A stretch of 64,000 nucleotides of DNA from Cocos nucifera. Its lineage: Eukaryota > Streptophyta > Magnoliopsida > Arecales > Arecaceae. The translations under genes were made by a program, and so were the position numbers. This document shows, piece by piece, positions 1 to 10,865 of this stretch; positions within the stretch are counted from its first letter, which is position 1, and each line of letters opens with the position of its first letter. The stretch lies in contig QRFJ01001016.1 of NCBI GenBank assembly GCA_006176705.1, forward strand, positions 439,001 to 503,000. The letters run 5' to 3'. The notes under the pieces are model-generated. The model saw only the letters and a program-made list of their open reading frames with translations, was not told the origin of the DNA and did no database searches.

Positions 1-159
1 TACACTTACTGTTCTTCTCTGAAGAAAGAAGTACCCTAGAAACTTCATCGATCTTGCTGGCTTCGGGTCGAAGGTTACGTCTGGACTGAAAAGAAACCTC
101 AGCCAAGGATGATAAAAATAAGTGGTGAAGCTCGACCACGTTCTTGGACTTCTCCCTCG

Positions 160-1135
160 GGCTCCCGGAAGTGTGAAAGCACAAAAAAGAATTTTCACAG
201 AAGGGCAGAATGAAGTTCGGACATAATGAGGCCCATGAACTCTCCCCAAGCTCAACACAAAGGTAAGCGCCCAATAAAGAGCATGAAGTCTCCCGTAGAA
301 GTTTCACAAGAGGGTGAAATAGTCGGCATACCAGCGAAGCCGTTCGAAACTCCCCTCGAGCTCGTCACCAAGAGAAGCCCCGACAAAAGTTTCACAGGAG
401 GCGGAATGAAGTTCAACGAAGTGAGACTGCGAACTCCCCCTCGAGCTTCATCCATCAAGGAAACCTACCGACAAAGGGGGCATGAAGTCTTCCACAGAAT
501 AGGTTTCACTAGGAGGGTGGAATAAGTTCGGCATAAGTGAAGCCAACGAACTCTCCTCCAGAGCTCGTCACCAAGAAAACTGATAAAGATTTCATAGGAG
601 AGGAGATGAGAGTTGGCGTAAGTGAGGCCGTCGAACTCTCCTCGAGCTCATCACCATAAAAGCTCCGAACAAAGAGGCCAATGGATTTCTTCCACGAAGA
701 TTTTCATAGGAGACGGAATGATAGTTTCGAATAACAAGCCGCGAACTCCCCTCGAGCTGCATTACAAAGAAACTCCCAAGCAAAGGTTGTAACAGGAGGA
801 AGAATGAAGTTTGACGTAAGCGATGGCCGCTGACTCCCTCTGAGCTCGTTCCCAGAGCTCCGAAAATTTCCTAGAGGTGGCGGCAGAAGAAGTTCGGCTA
901 AGCGAGGCCCGTCGAACTCGCCCCCCGAGCCGTCATCAAAGAAGCCCCCGATAAAGGGCATGAATTTCTTCGCAGGTTTCCACAAGAGGACGGAAATAAG
1001 TTCGGATGCGCTTACGACCTCCCAGTACAAGCAAGATCTGAACTCTTATGAACTCGTTCATCAAGAAAGCTTGATAGAAGGGACGCGAATAAGTCCTCCC
1101 CCAGAAGCTAGAAAATCACTATTGAGGAGGAACGG
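160..1135 (+). repeat. degenerate tandem array, units about 88-111 bp
   Basis: A block containing CTCGAGCTCGTCACCAAG, then AAAGGGCATGAAG, then TTTCACAGGAGG and GGAATGAAGTTCG recurs about nine times. Its CTCGAGCTC-like landmark lies near 244, 355, 442, 553, 641, 750, 838, 925 and 1046, so spacing alternates between about 88 and 110 bp. It lies 5' of the second array in the same element and has no counterpart in the related element at 44-54 kb. Short open frames across it are periodic artefacts. Confidence 0.75.
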
Positions 1136-1439
1136 CAGGACGGCCACCTCCGACATCATAATGCAATCTCTGGGCTTGTACTGTCGACGTCTTGTCATCT
1201 CTCAGCAATCAATAGTTAAGAGAAGTTGCTCCAAAATTCGAGAAGGTCACATGAGCTAGAGAGGCGTCCAGCCTGGAAGACTTATTTGTCGAGTAGAACT
1301 CGGAGAACAACCCTCTACGACCTCAAACGGGGATGTATTGCCGTTAACTTTTCCTAGTAAAATTTTTTTTCTTTCAATAATATTATTTTGGATACAAAAA
1401 ATGTGAGATTGAAAAAAAAGTCATAGTTTTGCCGTGCAG

Positions 1440-4400
1440 CACACAGGAGGAGAACCTCATCCTAACATCGACGGTCAAAACCTTCCACCTCGAACCGAAG
1501 GAGATAAGATCCCTTTTCGAGATACCTCGACGTAGAAAAATCAAGATCTCCCCTGAGGGTCCGAGCAACCTCGATTGCAGGAGATAAGATCTTTTCCGAG
1601 CGTCCGCATCGACCCTCGACTGTAGGAGATGAATATCCTCTTCCGAGGCAGACCTCGATCGTAGAGGAGATAAGATCTCGCCTCGAGGATCCGACCGACC
1701 TCGCTTGTAGAACAATAAGAGAGATCTTTCCGAGCAATCTGCATCAACCGATAGCAGAAGATAAGACTCTCTCGAGCCAATGCTCGACGTAGGAGATAAG
1801 AATCCTTCCGAGGATCCAAGCTGACCCTGGACTGTAGAGATAAGATTTCCCTGAGTACCGGCATCGACCTTCGACGCAAGAGAATAATCTTTTCCGAGGC
1901 AACCTCGACCGAGGAGATAAATCTCCTCGAAGGTTCGGGCCAACCTCGACTGGTAAGAGAATAAGATCTCCTCGGGGCAACCTCATGAGGAAGATGAATC
2001 TCCACAAGATCTAGGTATCTCAGGACTGTAGAATAAATCCCCTCGAGCACCACATGAACCCCGACTGCTGAGAAGGATCTCCTCCGACGGCAACCTCGAC
2101 GTGAGATAAGACTTCCCAAGAGTCCGGCCAACCTCGACTATAGGAGATAAAATCTTCTCCGACGCCGCGTCAAATCTCGACTGTAGGAGATAAGATCTCC
2201 TCTGAGGCAACTCGACCGTAGAAGATAAAGATCTTCTGAGGGTCCCGGATCCTCGATTAGGAGATAAGATCCCCCGAGGCCCATCATCAAACCTCAGCCG
2301 TAGAGATAATAATCTTTCCAAGAGCAACCTCGACCAAAGAATAAGATCTCCTCGCGAGGTCTAGGCGACCTCGACTACAGGGCAAAGATTCTCTCCCCGA
2401 GTGTCCACATCGACCTCGATCGAGGAAGTAAAAATCTCCTCCGAGGAACCTGGCTGTAGGAGATAAAGATCTCCCCGAGCGTCCGGACCAACTCGACTGT
2501 AAGAAATAAGATCTTCTCTGAGCACCTCGGCTGTAGGAAGATAAGATCCTGTCCTGACATTCGAACCGCATCAACCTCAAAAGAGATAAAGATCTCTCAA
2601 GGCAACCTCCGATACAGGAGATAAGATCTCCCCCGAGTGTCCGAACCAATCTCGATTGCAGGAGATAAGATCTTCCTGAGGCGATCTCTACTACAGAAGA
2701 TAAGATCTCCTCCGAGCGTCCGTATCAATCTCAACTGTCAGAGAAAATCTTTCTTTGCTGAGGCAAACCTCGACTGCAGGAGATTAAAAATCCCCAGAGT
2801 TCAGGCATCCTCCCGACGTGAGAGATCAGATCTCCTCCGAGCGTCCTATCAACTCGATCGTAGGAGATAAATCTTTTCTGAGGTAACCTCGGCTATAGGA
2901 GATAAGATTCCTCTCGAGGTAACTCCGACGCAGAAATAAGAATCTCCCGGCCGTCGCGGCCAACTCGGACTGTAGAAAATTAGATCTCCTCCGAGCGTCT
3001 GCATCAACTCTCGACCCCAGGAGATAAATCTTTCCGAGGCAACCTCCGACCATAAGGACATAGATCTCTCTTGAGGGTCCGGGCCAATCTTCTGACTGTA
3101 GGAGAATATAGATCTCCCTAGTGCCCGTATCAATCTCGATCGCAGAAAATAATCTCCTCCGAGCGCTGCATCAACCTCGGCCGTAGAGATAAGATCTCCT
3201 CCGAGGCAACCTTCGACCGTAGGAGATAATATCTCCCTCAATGGTCCGGGCCAACTTCGATTGTGAGGAGATAATCTCTCCAATGTCCGCATCGACCTCG
3301 GTCGTAGGATATAAGACTCTCCCACCTGAAGGCAACCTCGACGTAAGGAGATAAGATCTCCCGTCCAACATCCGGGCCAGCCTCGACTCGTAGGAGATAA
3401 ATCTTCATCAAGCGTCCGCATCAACTTTTCGACGCAGAGATATACGATCTCTCTTGAGGCACAACTCGACTGAAAGGAGATGAACTCCCGAGCGTCCCGG
3501 CCAACCTTCGAGCCTGCAGGAGATAAGATTTATTCTAAGCGACCTCGCTACAGAGATAAGAATTCTCCTCTGAGCGCGCCGCATCACCCTTCATACGTAG
3601 AGAATAAGATCTCCCCAGAGCAACCTCGGTTGCAGGAGATAAGATCTCCCTGACGCGTTCGGCACCAACTCGTGTCTGCAGGAGAACTAAGAATCTCCTC
3701 CGGGTAAACTCGACTGCTGGAGATAAGATCTCCTCCGAGCATCCGGACAATCTCGATGTAGGAGATTCAGAATCTTCCTCGAGCGTTCCGCATCAACCCT
3801 CGGATGCGCAGGAGGCTAAATCCCTTCGAGGTAAACCTCGATTGCAGAAGATAAGATCTCTTTCGAGCGCTGGCATCAACCTCGCCGGGAAAAAGATCTC
3901 CCCAGACGCAACCTCGATGAGGAGATAAGATCTCTCCCCGAGGCAAGACCTCGGACTGCAGAGGATAAGATCTCCTGAGAGTCCGGGCTGACCTCGGTGT
4001 AGGAAGATAAGATCTTTTTTGAGAATTCGGCCGACCGAATCGCTGGCAGGAGATAAGATCTTCCCCTAAACGCTCGCAGCAACCTCGACGCGAGAAGATA
4101 AGATTCTCCTTGAGGCAACCTCGCTACAGAGATATAGAATCCTCCAGAGGATCCAGGCCGACATCGGGCAGGGGTGAAGAGATAAGATCTCTCCCGAATG
4201 TCCGAAGCAATCTCGACTGCAGAAGATAAGATCTCCCTAAAGCATCCAGGCCAACCTCGATTGTAGGAGATAAGATCTTCCTCGAGGCAACTCGACGCGG
4301 AAGATAAGATCTCCTCCGAGCACTCGCACAACCTCGATCGTAGGAGATAAGATCTCACCCAAGGCAACCTCGACTGTAGGAGATAAGATCTTCCTCCTAG

Positions 4401-4850
4401 CATCCAGGTCAACCTCAACTGCAGAAGATCAGATCTCCCCCGAGTGCCCGCATCAACCTCGACCGTAGGAGATAAGATCTCCCTCGAGGTAACATTGGCT
4501 GCAGGAGATAAGATCTTCCCCGAGCGCCCATATCAACCTCGACCGCAGGAGATAAGATCTCCCTCGAGGCAACCTCGGCTGTAGGAGATAAGATCTCCCC
4601 TGAGGGAACCTCGATCAGAGATCAGATCTCTCCCGAGCATCCATATTAACCGTGGCTGCAGGAGAGGAGATCTTCTCCGAGTCAGCCTCGACTGCTGAAG
4701 ATAATATCGCCCCCGAGGAGCTCAACCTCCTCAACTGTAGGAGATGAGATCTACTTCAACCTCGACTGAAGATGAGATCTTCCTTGGGCTTCAACTTCAA
4801 CATCAATTTTGGCTAGAGATGAGATCTCCCTCCGAGCTTTGACCTGAATT
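1440..4850 (+). repeat. degenerate minisatellite with GGAGATAAGATCTCC core (about 3.4 kb)
   Basis: Units of roughly 40-50 bp follow the pattern AACCTCGACTGTAGGAGATAAG, then ATCTCCTCCGAGCGTCCG, then CATC, repeated many dozens of times with indels and substitutions. The core GGAGAT-AAG-ATCTCC is a 6-bp inverted repeat around a 3-nt spacer. The reverse complement of this core forms the array at 45330-47525, so in both elements the sense strand reads GGAGATAAGATCTCC just upstream of the 3' LTR. Confidence 0.9.
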
Positions 4851-4912
4851 AGCATGGAGCCCAGAAGTAAACTTTGAAAGTCATCTTTTCTGCACTCCCT
4901 TCCTTCGAGTTT

Positions 4913-4937
4913 CGAACTCGAAAGTGGGGAAGACTAT
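4913..4937 (+). other. polypurine tract of the retroelement
   Basis: The purine-rich run CGAAAGTGGGGAAG lies immediately before the LTR start. It aligns with CGGGAGTGGGGGGG at the same place in the 44-54 kb element (reverse complement of 45162-45185). Such tracts prime plus-strand DNA synthesis in LTR elements. Confidence 0.65.
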
Positions 4938-5861
4938 TATTGGGGATAAATTTTGCTCCTACCGAAGTTCAGTTCGATGCACAGCCTAACGTGGCTGGTA
5001 GCCACGAAAGAGCTTCAGCGGACGGATCTTAGCCGAACTCTTTCATCCGATCGAACTCCTCAGTAGTCGAGCTTCAGTCGAACTTTCGCGAGAGCCGAAC
5101 TCCCTCCACGCTCTTCCAACCAAACGCCTGTGGGAGATGAACTTCCTCCAAGCTTCTCCTTCGATTGAATTTCTTCAGAAGCCGGACTTCTCCCAGACAT
5201 CTCCTTCGATCAGCTAGACTCTTTAGTGGCCGAGCTCCTTCCGAACTCTCCAGCGACCGAGCCTTAGCCGCACTCCTCCAGCCAGGCACCTACGGGAGCC
5301 GAACTCCTTCCGAACTTCTCCTTCAGGAGTTCGAACTCTTTTGAAATCGATATATGCCAAAGTCCACCAATCAATGCCTACTCTCTCAGAACTATGACTA
5401 TTAAATCTGAAGGAACGATCATCATCAGTCTACCATAGACGATGCTACAGGCGGTGCCCCCCTCTGCGACTGACTCCGTCAGACCTCGAGCATCCCACCA
5501 CTATCGAACGGTATGGCTGTCACTATCGGTCTGACGATACCATTCTCTCCGCATCAAATTCGGTGCAATCTCGAGTGGCCCGCCACCAGGCAGCTGCAGC
5601 TATCACCATCAAGCTTCGTCTATAAAAAGGATCCTCCAGATACGCTAAGCTCTAAGCTCTCCTCTTATTCTCTAAACTCTGCCGAACTCATTCCAGAGCA
5701 TTCCATATCTATTGGTCAGAAGAGCTGACTTGATCATCGGAGGATCCTGTCGGAGTCATCCCCACCGACTCCGGATGAAACTTTATTTTGCAGATCCTGG
5801 TGACGACCTCATCTACCTCCACTCCAGCTGGATCCGGCGACGATCAGATTCTGCACTAACA
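4938..5861 (+). repeat. 3' LTR of the Tat-type element (about 924 bp)
   Basis: Begins TATTGGGGATAAATTTTGC, matching TGTTGGGGATAAATCCTGC in the younger copy, and ends CTGCACTAACA, matching the CGTCAACA end there. Between these the block from GATCATCGGAGG through CCACCGACTCCGGATG to CAGATCCTGG aligns well with the reverse complement of 53239-53380. The start has lost the canonical TG. The left flank is not in the window, so a target duplication cannot be tested. Confidence 0.8.
5621..5630 (+). promoter_or_regulatory. TATA box of the LTR promoter
   Basis: TATAAAAAGG, followed by a pyrimidine-rich stretch. The equivalent CTATAAAG motif sits at the same relative place in both LTRs of the 44-54 kb element (minus strand, about 44544-44549 and 53485-53490). 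It marks the likely U3/R boundary. Confidence 0.6.
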
Positions 5862-5877
5862 TACATACATACATACA

Positions 5878-5947
<70 letters not shown>

Positions 5948-5969
5948 TGTATATGTATGTATGTATGTA
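5859..5969. repeat. palindromic microsatellite (CATA)n-(TA)n-(TGTA)n
   Basis: CATA repeats run to about 5905, a short TA tract follows, then TATG repeats run to about 5969. The two halves are reverse complements, so the block is one large near-perfect inverted repeat centred near 5912. It starts exactly at the retroelement LTR end. Confidence 0.95.
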
Positions 5970-6010
5970 GATGATGATGATGAGTTAGAATCAATTTGGT
6001 AAATGGGGGG

Positions 6011-6440
6011 ATTTATCCCAAAATGACTATATTGGTGAGGTCAATGCAAGAAATTGCCAAGAGCATTATTTATAACTAGAAGGTATAGCATGCACGGTAA
6101 TATTATACCCAAAAATTCAGGTAGATTTTATCCTCAAAATAACTACATTGGTGAGGTTGACAGAAATGCCAAGACATTATTCACAACTAGAAGGAAGAGC
6201 ATGCTTGGCAAAATTATATATATTCAAGAATTCTGATGATGATAATGATGTATAACTACAAGAAAGAGCATCCTTGGCAATATTATATCTAAGAATTCAG
6301 GCAGATTTTATCCCCACAATGACTCTCTCGGTGAGGTTGATTCAGAAGATTGCCAAGAACATTCTTTATAATTAGAAGTAACTAGGAAGAGCATGCTTGG
6401 CAAAATTATATCAAAGAATTCTGATGATAATATCGATGAT
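6011..6440. repeat. short tandem repeat, units about 115-180 bp
   Basis: The module GATTTTATCC, then AATGACT, then GGTGAGGTTGA, GCCAAGA, ACATT, TTATAACTAGAAG, GAAGAGCATGCTTGGCAA, ATTATAT and CAAGAATTC occurs at about 6011, 6126 and 6305, with partial internal copies. A more diverged relative (GCCAAGAACATTTTTTG and onwards) starts at about 6713. No coding meaning is seen. Confidence 0.75.
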
Positions 6441-6707
6441 AATAATAATGATAATGATGATGTCGAGAGAAGTCAAGTTATTAGCATGTGATACATGCTA
6501 GCATTGGCATGAGTTAGAATCCATGACACAAGCTAGTGTTGGCACGAGCTGGAATCAACGTTAAACATATTTCTTTCTCAAACTGACCATGTTGATAAGA
6601 TTGATGGGGGTTTTCAATGGATTGAATTTTCTAAAGAAATTTTTTGTTTGAAGATTGATGCAGTTTGATCCAGAAAAAAGAAAATAGAAAAGATTAGACT
6701 GATCAAA

Positions 6708-6903
6708 GAAAGTGCCAAGAACATTTTTTGAAACTATAAGGATGTGCTTGCTAGATAATATATCCAAGTATTCCATATGGAAAAGATTTAATTGGGAATG
6801 AGTCGGACGTGATTGGGTCAAACATTTATTTCTTTACGCATAAGTTATGTAAGGCGTGAGACACTCTGCTTTAAACAATATTCAGCCTTTTTTTATTTTG
6901 GGA
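6708..6903 (+). repeat. 196-bp exact direct repeat, copy 1 (abuts assembly gap)
   Basis: From GAAAGTGCCAAGAACATT to ATTTTGGGA this is identical by eye to 7564-7759. Copy 1 ends at the first N of the gap. Confidence 0.9.
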
Positions 6904-6913
6904 NNNNNNNNNN
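6904..6913. other. assembly gap (10 N)
   Basis: Ten Ns between ATTTTGGGA and a T-rich run. The sequence beyond is not continuous with what follows the second copy of the flanking repeat. Confidence 0.99.
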
Positions 6914-7563
6914 TTTTTTTCTTTTTTTTTTTTTTGCTTCTTATTGTACATCTCTATCATTTAATTTTTGGCCAATAAAATTGGTAGGGTAGCACGGAAA
7001 CATCTATTACTTTTCATTTTCTCAACGATCTTGACTCATGATCATCTGCAGTGCGCTGTGCAGTATTTAGCGGCTGCTCTAAAAGCGGGAAACATTTTTT
7101 CGTGTGTGATAGAAACAGTTTTGTTTGATGGCTGATTATCTTTTTTGATGATTGCCATCTGGGAGCATTCTGGGCGCCCAGTTTGCGCGCGCTCGGATCC
7201 GTGCTGTTTGATCCCTGCACATGGGTGGTAAGTAAGGCACTGTTGGGTGTGGGTAGTAAGGCTTGGTAGATTATTTCTTAAGGATTGTCCGGGGAACACG
7301 ACAAAAGTGTCATATTTGGTGATTCACCCAAGTAGATTAGTAGATATTGGTGATTCACCAACGCATCAACTTGTCTCTCTTGCGACATTGGAGTGGTAGA
7401 AGTCCATCTTTCACCGGTCCTGTTCTTTTCCCATTTGATGGGCGTAAAACGTTTTAAATCGTCAGTACCTTGTTATTTATTTCTTTAATTAGTTATTTTT
7501 CTAATCTATCCCTCCGCGTGCACTTGCTATGTGTAAAAGAGTATATAGTGCGTAAATGTCATC

Positions 7564-7759
7564 GAAAGTGCCAAGAACATTTTTTGAAACTATAAGGATG
7601 TGCTTGCTAGATAATATATCCAAGTATTCCATATGGAAAAGATTTAATTGGGAATGAGTCGGACGTGATTGGGTCAAACATTTATTTCTTTACGCATAAG
7701 TTATGTAAGGCGTGAGACACTCTGCTTTAAACAATATTCAGCCTTTTTTTATTTTGGGA
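7564..7759 (+). repeat. 196-bp exact direct repeat, copy 2
   Basis: Identical to 6708-6903 over its whole length, then continues into AGCTAGGACAAATTC where copy 1 runs into Ns. The rest of 6914-8486 is AT-rich and shows no supportable gene. Confidence 0.9.
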
Positions 7760-8486
7760 AGCTAGGACAAATTCAAAATTAAGTGCCTAAGAATCTACTT
7801 AAAGAATGATTTATTTTCTTTCATGACATCCCTTTTTATATGGAACCATTTTCTTCCATTCACAACGTAGATTGTGAAACTGATGTAATGTTTTAAAAAT
7901 TGTGCAAAACTCATCCAGCGGTTCAGGCCCTGGAAGAAATCCATAATTCTTTCACGCGAACGATGCAGCCTAGACCCAAAAGTTGCAGGCTGGACGCGCT
8001 TCCAATAACGAGGGATGCGATTTGTCAGAGTTTCTGTGAAAAGTTGCGTGCGTGCGTGCGTTATGTTGCTTTTTTTCCTTTGTTTGCAGAACGAGAATTT
8101 GGTGTTTATGGTTCACGTTAATTTATGTCTTTCTCGACTAGGCATCTTCCATGGCAAGTATCACGCATTCTAGACCTTATCGATAGATAATGGTATCGAC
8201 TGATTGGGTTATCTGCAGCCTTCTTCCACTTGGGTTTTGGCAATCCAATTCGTTTACGGCACACGAGCAACATCCGCGCTGGCGATGTATGTACAAAGCA
8301 TAGTGAGTATATGACGCAACCAATGTGCACACCCGGGCTCGGACTAAGACTTTCTGAAAAATTTTCGGTAGGAACGGATCCATGTCCGACCTGATCAATA
8401 CGAAATTGGACCTTCGGGCCCATATAATCTTCATTTAACTCAAAAAATTATTAGATGGACCAAATCCATCATTTATTTAGGATGAA

Positions 8487-8496
8487 ATCATCCTAA
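8487..8496 (+). repeat. target site duplication, left (ATCATCCTAA)
   Basis: ATCATCCTAA here and at 9306-9315 directly flank the inverted-repeat element. A 10-bp duplication fits the Mutator superfamily (usually 8-11 bp). Confidence 0.85.
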
Positions 8497-9305
8497 GAGT
8501 AATTCTAGCTACACCACTTGCGGTGTAGAAAAATTGATGTGGATTGCATCGGATAATCTTATTGAAACACGTAGCCACCACTTCCCAACATACATTTAAT
8601 GTTCTGCTGCGCTCAAAATTTTGAATGATGAAAATATTTTTTTTCAAAAATTATGACATTCATTGACAAAAATTATGACACCCCTTCATAAAATTATGAC
8701 ACCTCTGCAAAAAATATAGTTTTATGAAGTGGTGTCATAATTTTATGAAGGGATATCATAATTTTTGTGAATGGGTGTCATAATTTTTATGAAAAAGTGT
8801 CATAATGTTCTTTTCACACATATTCAATATTTTTTTCCACCATATTATGATACGTATTTATAAAAATTATGATATTTCTTCATAAAATTATGACATCCCT
8901 GCAGAAAATATAGTTTTGTTAAGGAGCGTAATAATTTTGTAAAGGGATATCATAATTTTTATGAACGAATGTCATAATTTTTATGAAAGAGTATCATAAT
9001 GTTTTTTTGTATATATTCAATATTTTTTTTCTACCATATTATGATATCCTTTCATAAAAATTATGACATCCTAAATAAAATGCTATTTTTTCTGCAGGAA
9101 TGTTATAATTTTGTGAAGAAATGTCATAATTTTTGTGAATGGATATCATAATTTTTGAGAAAAAATATTTTTATCATTTAAAATTTTGAGTACTGCAGAA
9201 CATTAAATGCATGTTGGAAAGTAGTAGCTATATATTTTAATGAGATTATCCGGTGCAATCCACGTTAATTTTTCTACACCGCAAGCGGTGTAGCTAGAAT
9301 TACTC
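8497..9305. mobile_element. Mutator-like MITE with long terminal inverted repeats (809 bp)
   Basis: The ends GAGTAATTCTAGCTACACC and GGTGTAGCTAGAATTACTC are reverse complements. Homology of the ends continues for roughly 150 bp (GGATTGCATCGGATAATCTTAT at left against ATGAGATTATCCGGTGCAATCC at right). The interior repeats TTATGACA/TGTCATAA modules in both orientations, so the whole element can fold back on itself. There is no coding capacity, so it must be mobilised in trans if at all. The perfect 10-bp flanking duplication supports transposition. A related, diverged copy lies at 41145-41864. Confidence 0.85.
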
Positions 9306-9315
9306 ATCATCCTAA
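9306..9315 (+). repeat. target site duplication, right (ATCATCCTAA)
   Basis: Perfect match to 8487-8496. Sequence 9316-9789 after it is AT-rich with a T homopolymer near 9521-9543 and no gene. Confidence 0.85.
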
Positions 9316-9789
9316 AGTTTGTTGCTATTACACATAAACATAAAAAAGAGGAGGAAAGGTGATTAAGTTCATCTTAGATTCATGGTTGACCTCGTTTCTC
9401 CATCTGAGTGCCATACATTTAGAGCTACTGAATGAACGAGTGCAATGGTCTTGCATATTAAAAACTTCTTATAAACAAGGATAAAAGTGAGGTTGGTTAG
9501 AAATAATAATCCATAAGTTCTTTTTTTTTTTTTTTTTTTTTTTAGAACAAGCTATAGAAATATCTCTCTAAGTTTGGGCCATTTGCATTTAGATTCTAGA
9601 AGTTTAAAAAGTATCTCTTAGCTGCTAAAACTTTAAATTCATTGCAATGCTATCTATCTTTATCCCAAAATATTATCACATAAACATCATATGATAACTA
9701 ATTTTTTTATAAAATCTCAGAACTATCCTTCTTACTAATTTAGTAAAAGACATATTTTTATGGGACTTGAAAGAAGGGAGAGAGAGAGA

Positions 9790-10865
9790 GTAGCACTTTG
9801 AGATATTCGCCCGCTATGAATGACAAGGGATTGAGTATTTTGAGATATATGTAGATAGATGGATGATAAAGAATAGATCGCTTTAAAATCCATGCAAATA
9901 GATGAATGATGGAGGATCGAGTGCTTTAAGATACATACAGACAGATAAATGATAAATGATGGAGTGCTTTAAAATCTGTGCAAGCATATGAATAAGAATA
10001 GATATGGCACTTTGAGATCTATACATGCAAATAGATGATAGAGGATAAAGTGCTGTGAGATCGATGCAGGTAGATGGATGATAAAGAATGTAGTACTTTG
10101 ATATCCAGGTAGATGGATGAATAATGGATGATAGATTATTTTGAGATTTGTGCAAGTGAATGGATAACAAAACATAGAGCATTTTGAAAACCATGTAGAT
10201 GGATGAATGATAGGTGTTGGAGTAGTTTAGGATCCGTGCAGATAGATGAATAAAGGATGAAGTGCTTTGAGATTTATATTAATAGTTGGATGATAGAGGA
10301 TGAAGAGCTTTGAGATTTATACAAGTGGATAGATAATAAAGAATGAAATATTTTAAGATCCGTGCAAATAGATGAATTATAAATGATAGAGTGCTCTAAA
10401 ATTTTGTATAAGTGAATGGATGATAGATAATGTAGTGTTTTGAGATTTGTGTTATAAATTGATGGTAGAGGATGGAGCACTTTGACATCTATGCAAATGA
10501 AGAGATCATAGATAAAATGTTTTAAGATCTGTATAGATAAATGGATCATACATTGAGTGCTTTGGGATATGTGTAGGTAGATAAATAATAAAGAATAGAA
10601 TTTTTTTGAGATATGTGCATGTAGATGGATGATCGAGGCTGGAGCACTTTAAGATCTATACTGGCAAATGATGACAGGATTGAGTGCTTTAAGATCTACG
10701 TAGATGGATGATTTATAGAGAATGAAGCTCTTGGAGATTTGTGTAGCTGAATGGATGATGGAGAATGAATTGCTTTAAGATCTATACAAGTAGATAGATT
10801 TTAGGAGATGGAGTATTTTGAGATTTATGTAGGTAGATGAATGACAAAGGATGGCCTCTTTGAAT
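9790..10865. repeat. minisatellite, about 25 units of about 43 bp
   Basis: Consensus by eye: GAGTGCTTTGAGATCTRTG, CARGTAGATGGATGATAGA, GGAT. The GCTTTGAGAT-like landmark recurs near 9797, 9837, 9881, 9922, 9965, 10009, 10051, 10094, 10138, 10180 and on to 10855, so the period is very regular although the units are diverged. The minus-strand open frames over it are repeat artefacts. Confidence 0.9.

Larger units (their letters stand above)
1..5861 (+). mobile_element. 3' part of an old Ty3/gypsy (Tat-type) LTR retrotransposon, cut by window start
   Basis: Recognised by comparison with the better preserved element at 44298-54097. Both have, in sense order, a minisatellite built on GGAGATAAGATCTCC, a short unique stretch ending in a purine tract, then an LTR starting TRTTGGGGATAAAT and ending in AACA. 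This copy is on the plus strand and the other on the minus strand. No gag or pol is visible; whatever lies 5' is outside the window. Divergence is high (the LTR start is TATTGGGG rather than TGTTGGGG), so it is the older copy. The lineage assignment is inferred through the second copy. Confidence 0.8.

Noticed and set aside
1383..4418. Minus-strand open frames up to 196 codons across 1.4-4.4 kb
   Set aside because: They translate the degenerate minisatellite (repeating ILSP, SRG and RSYLL-type peptides), overlap one another in several frames and have no domain.
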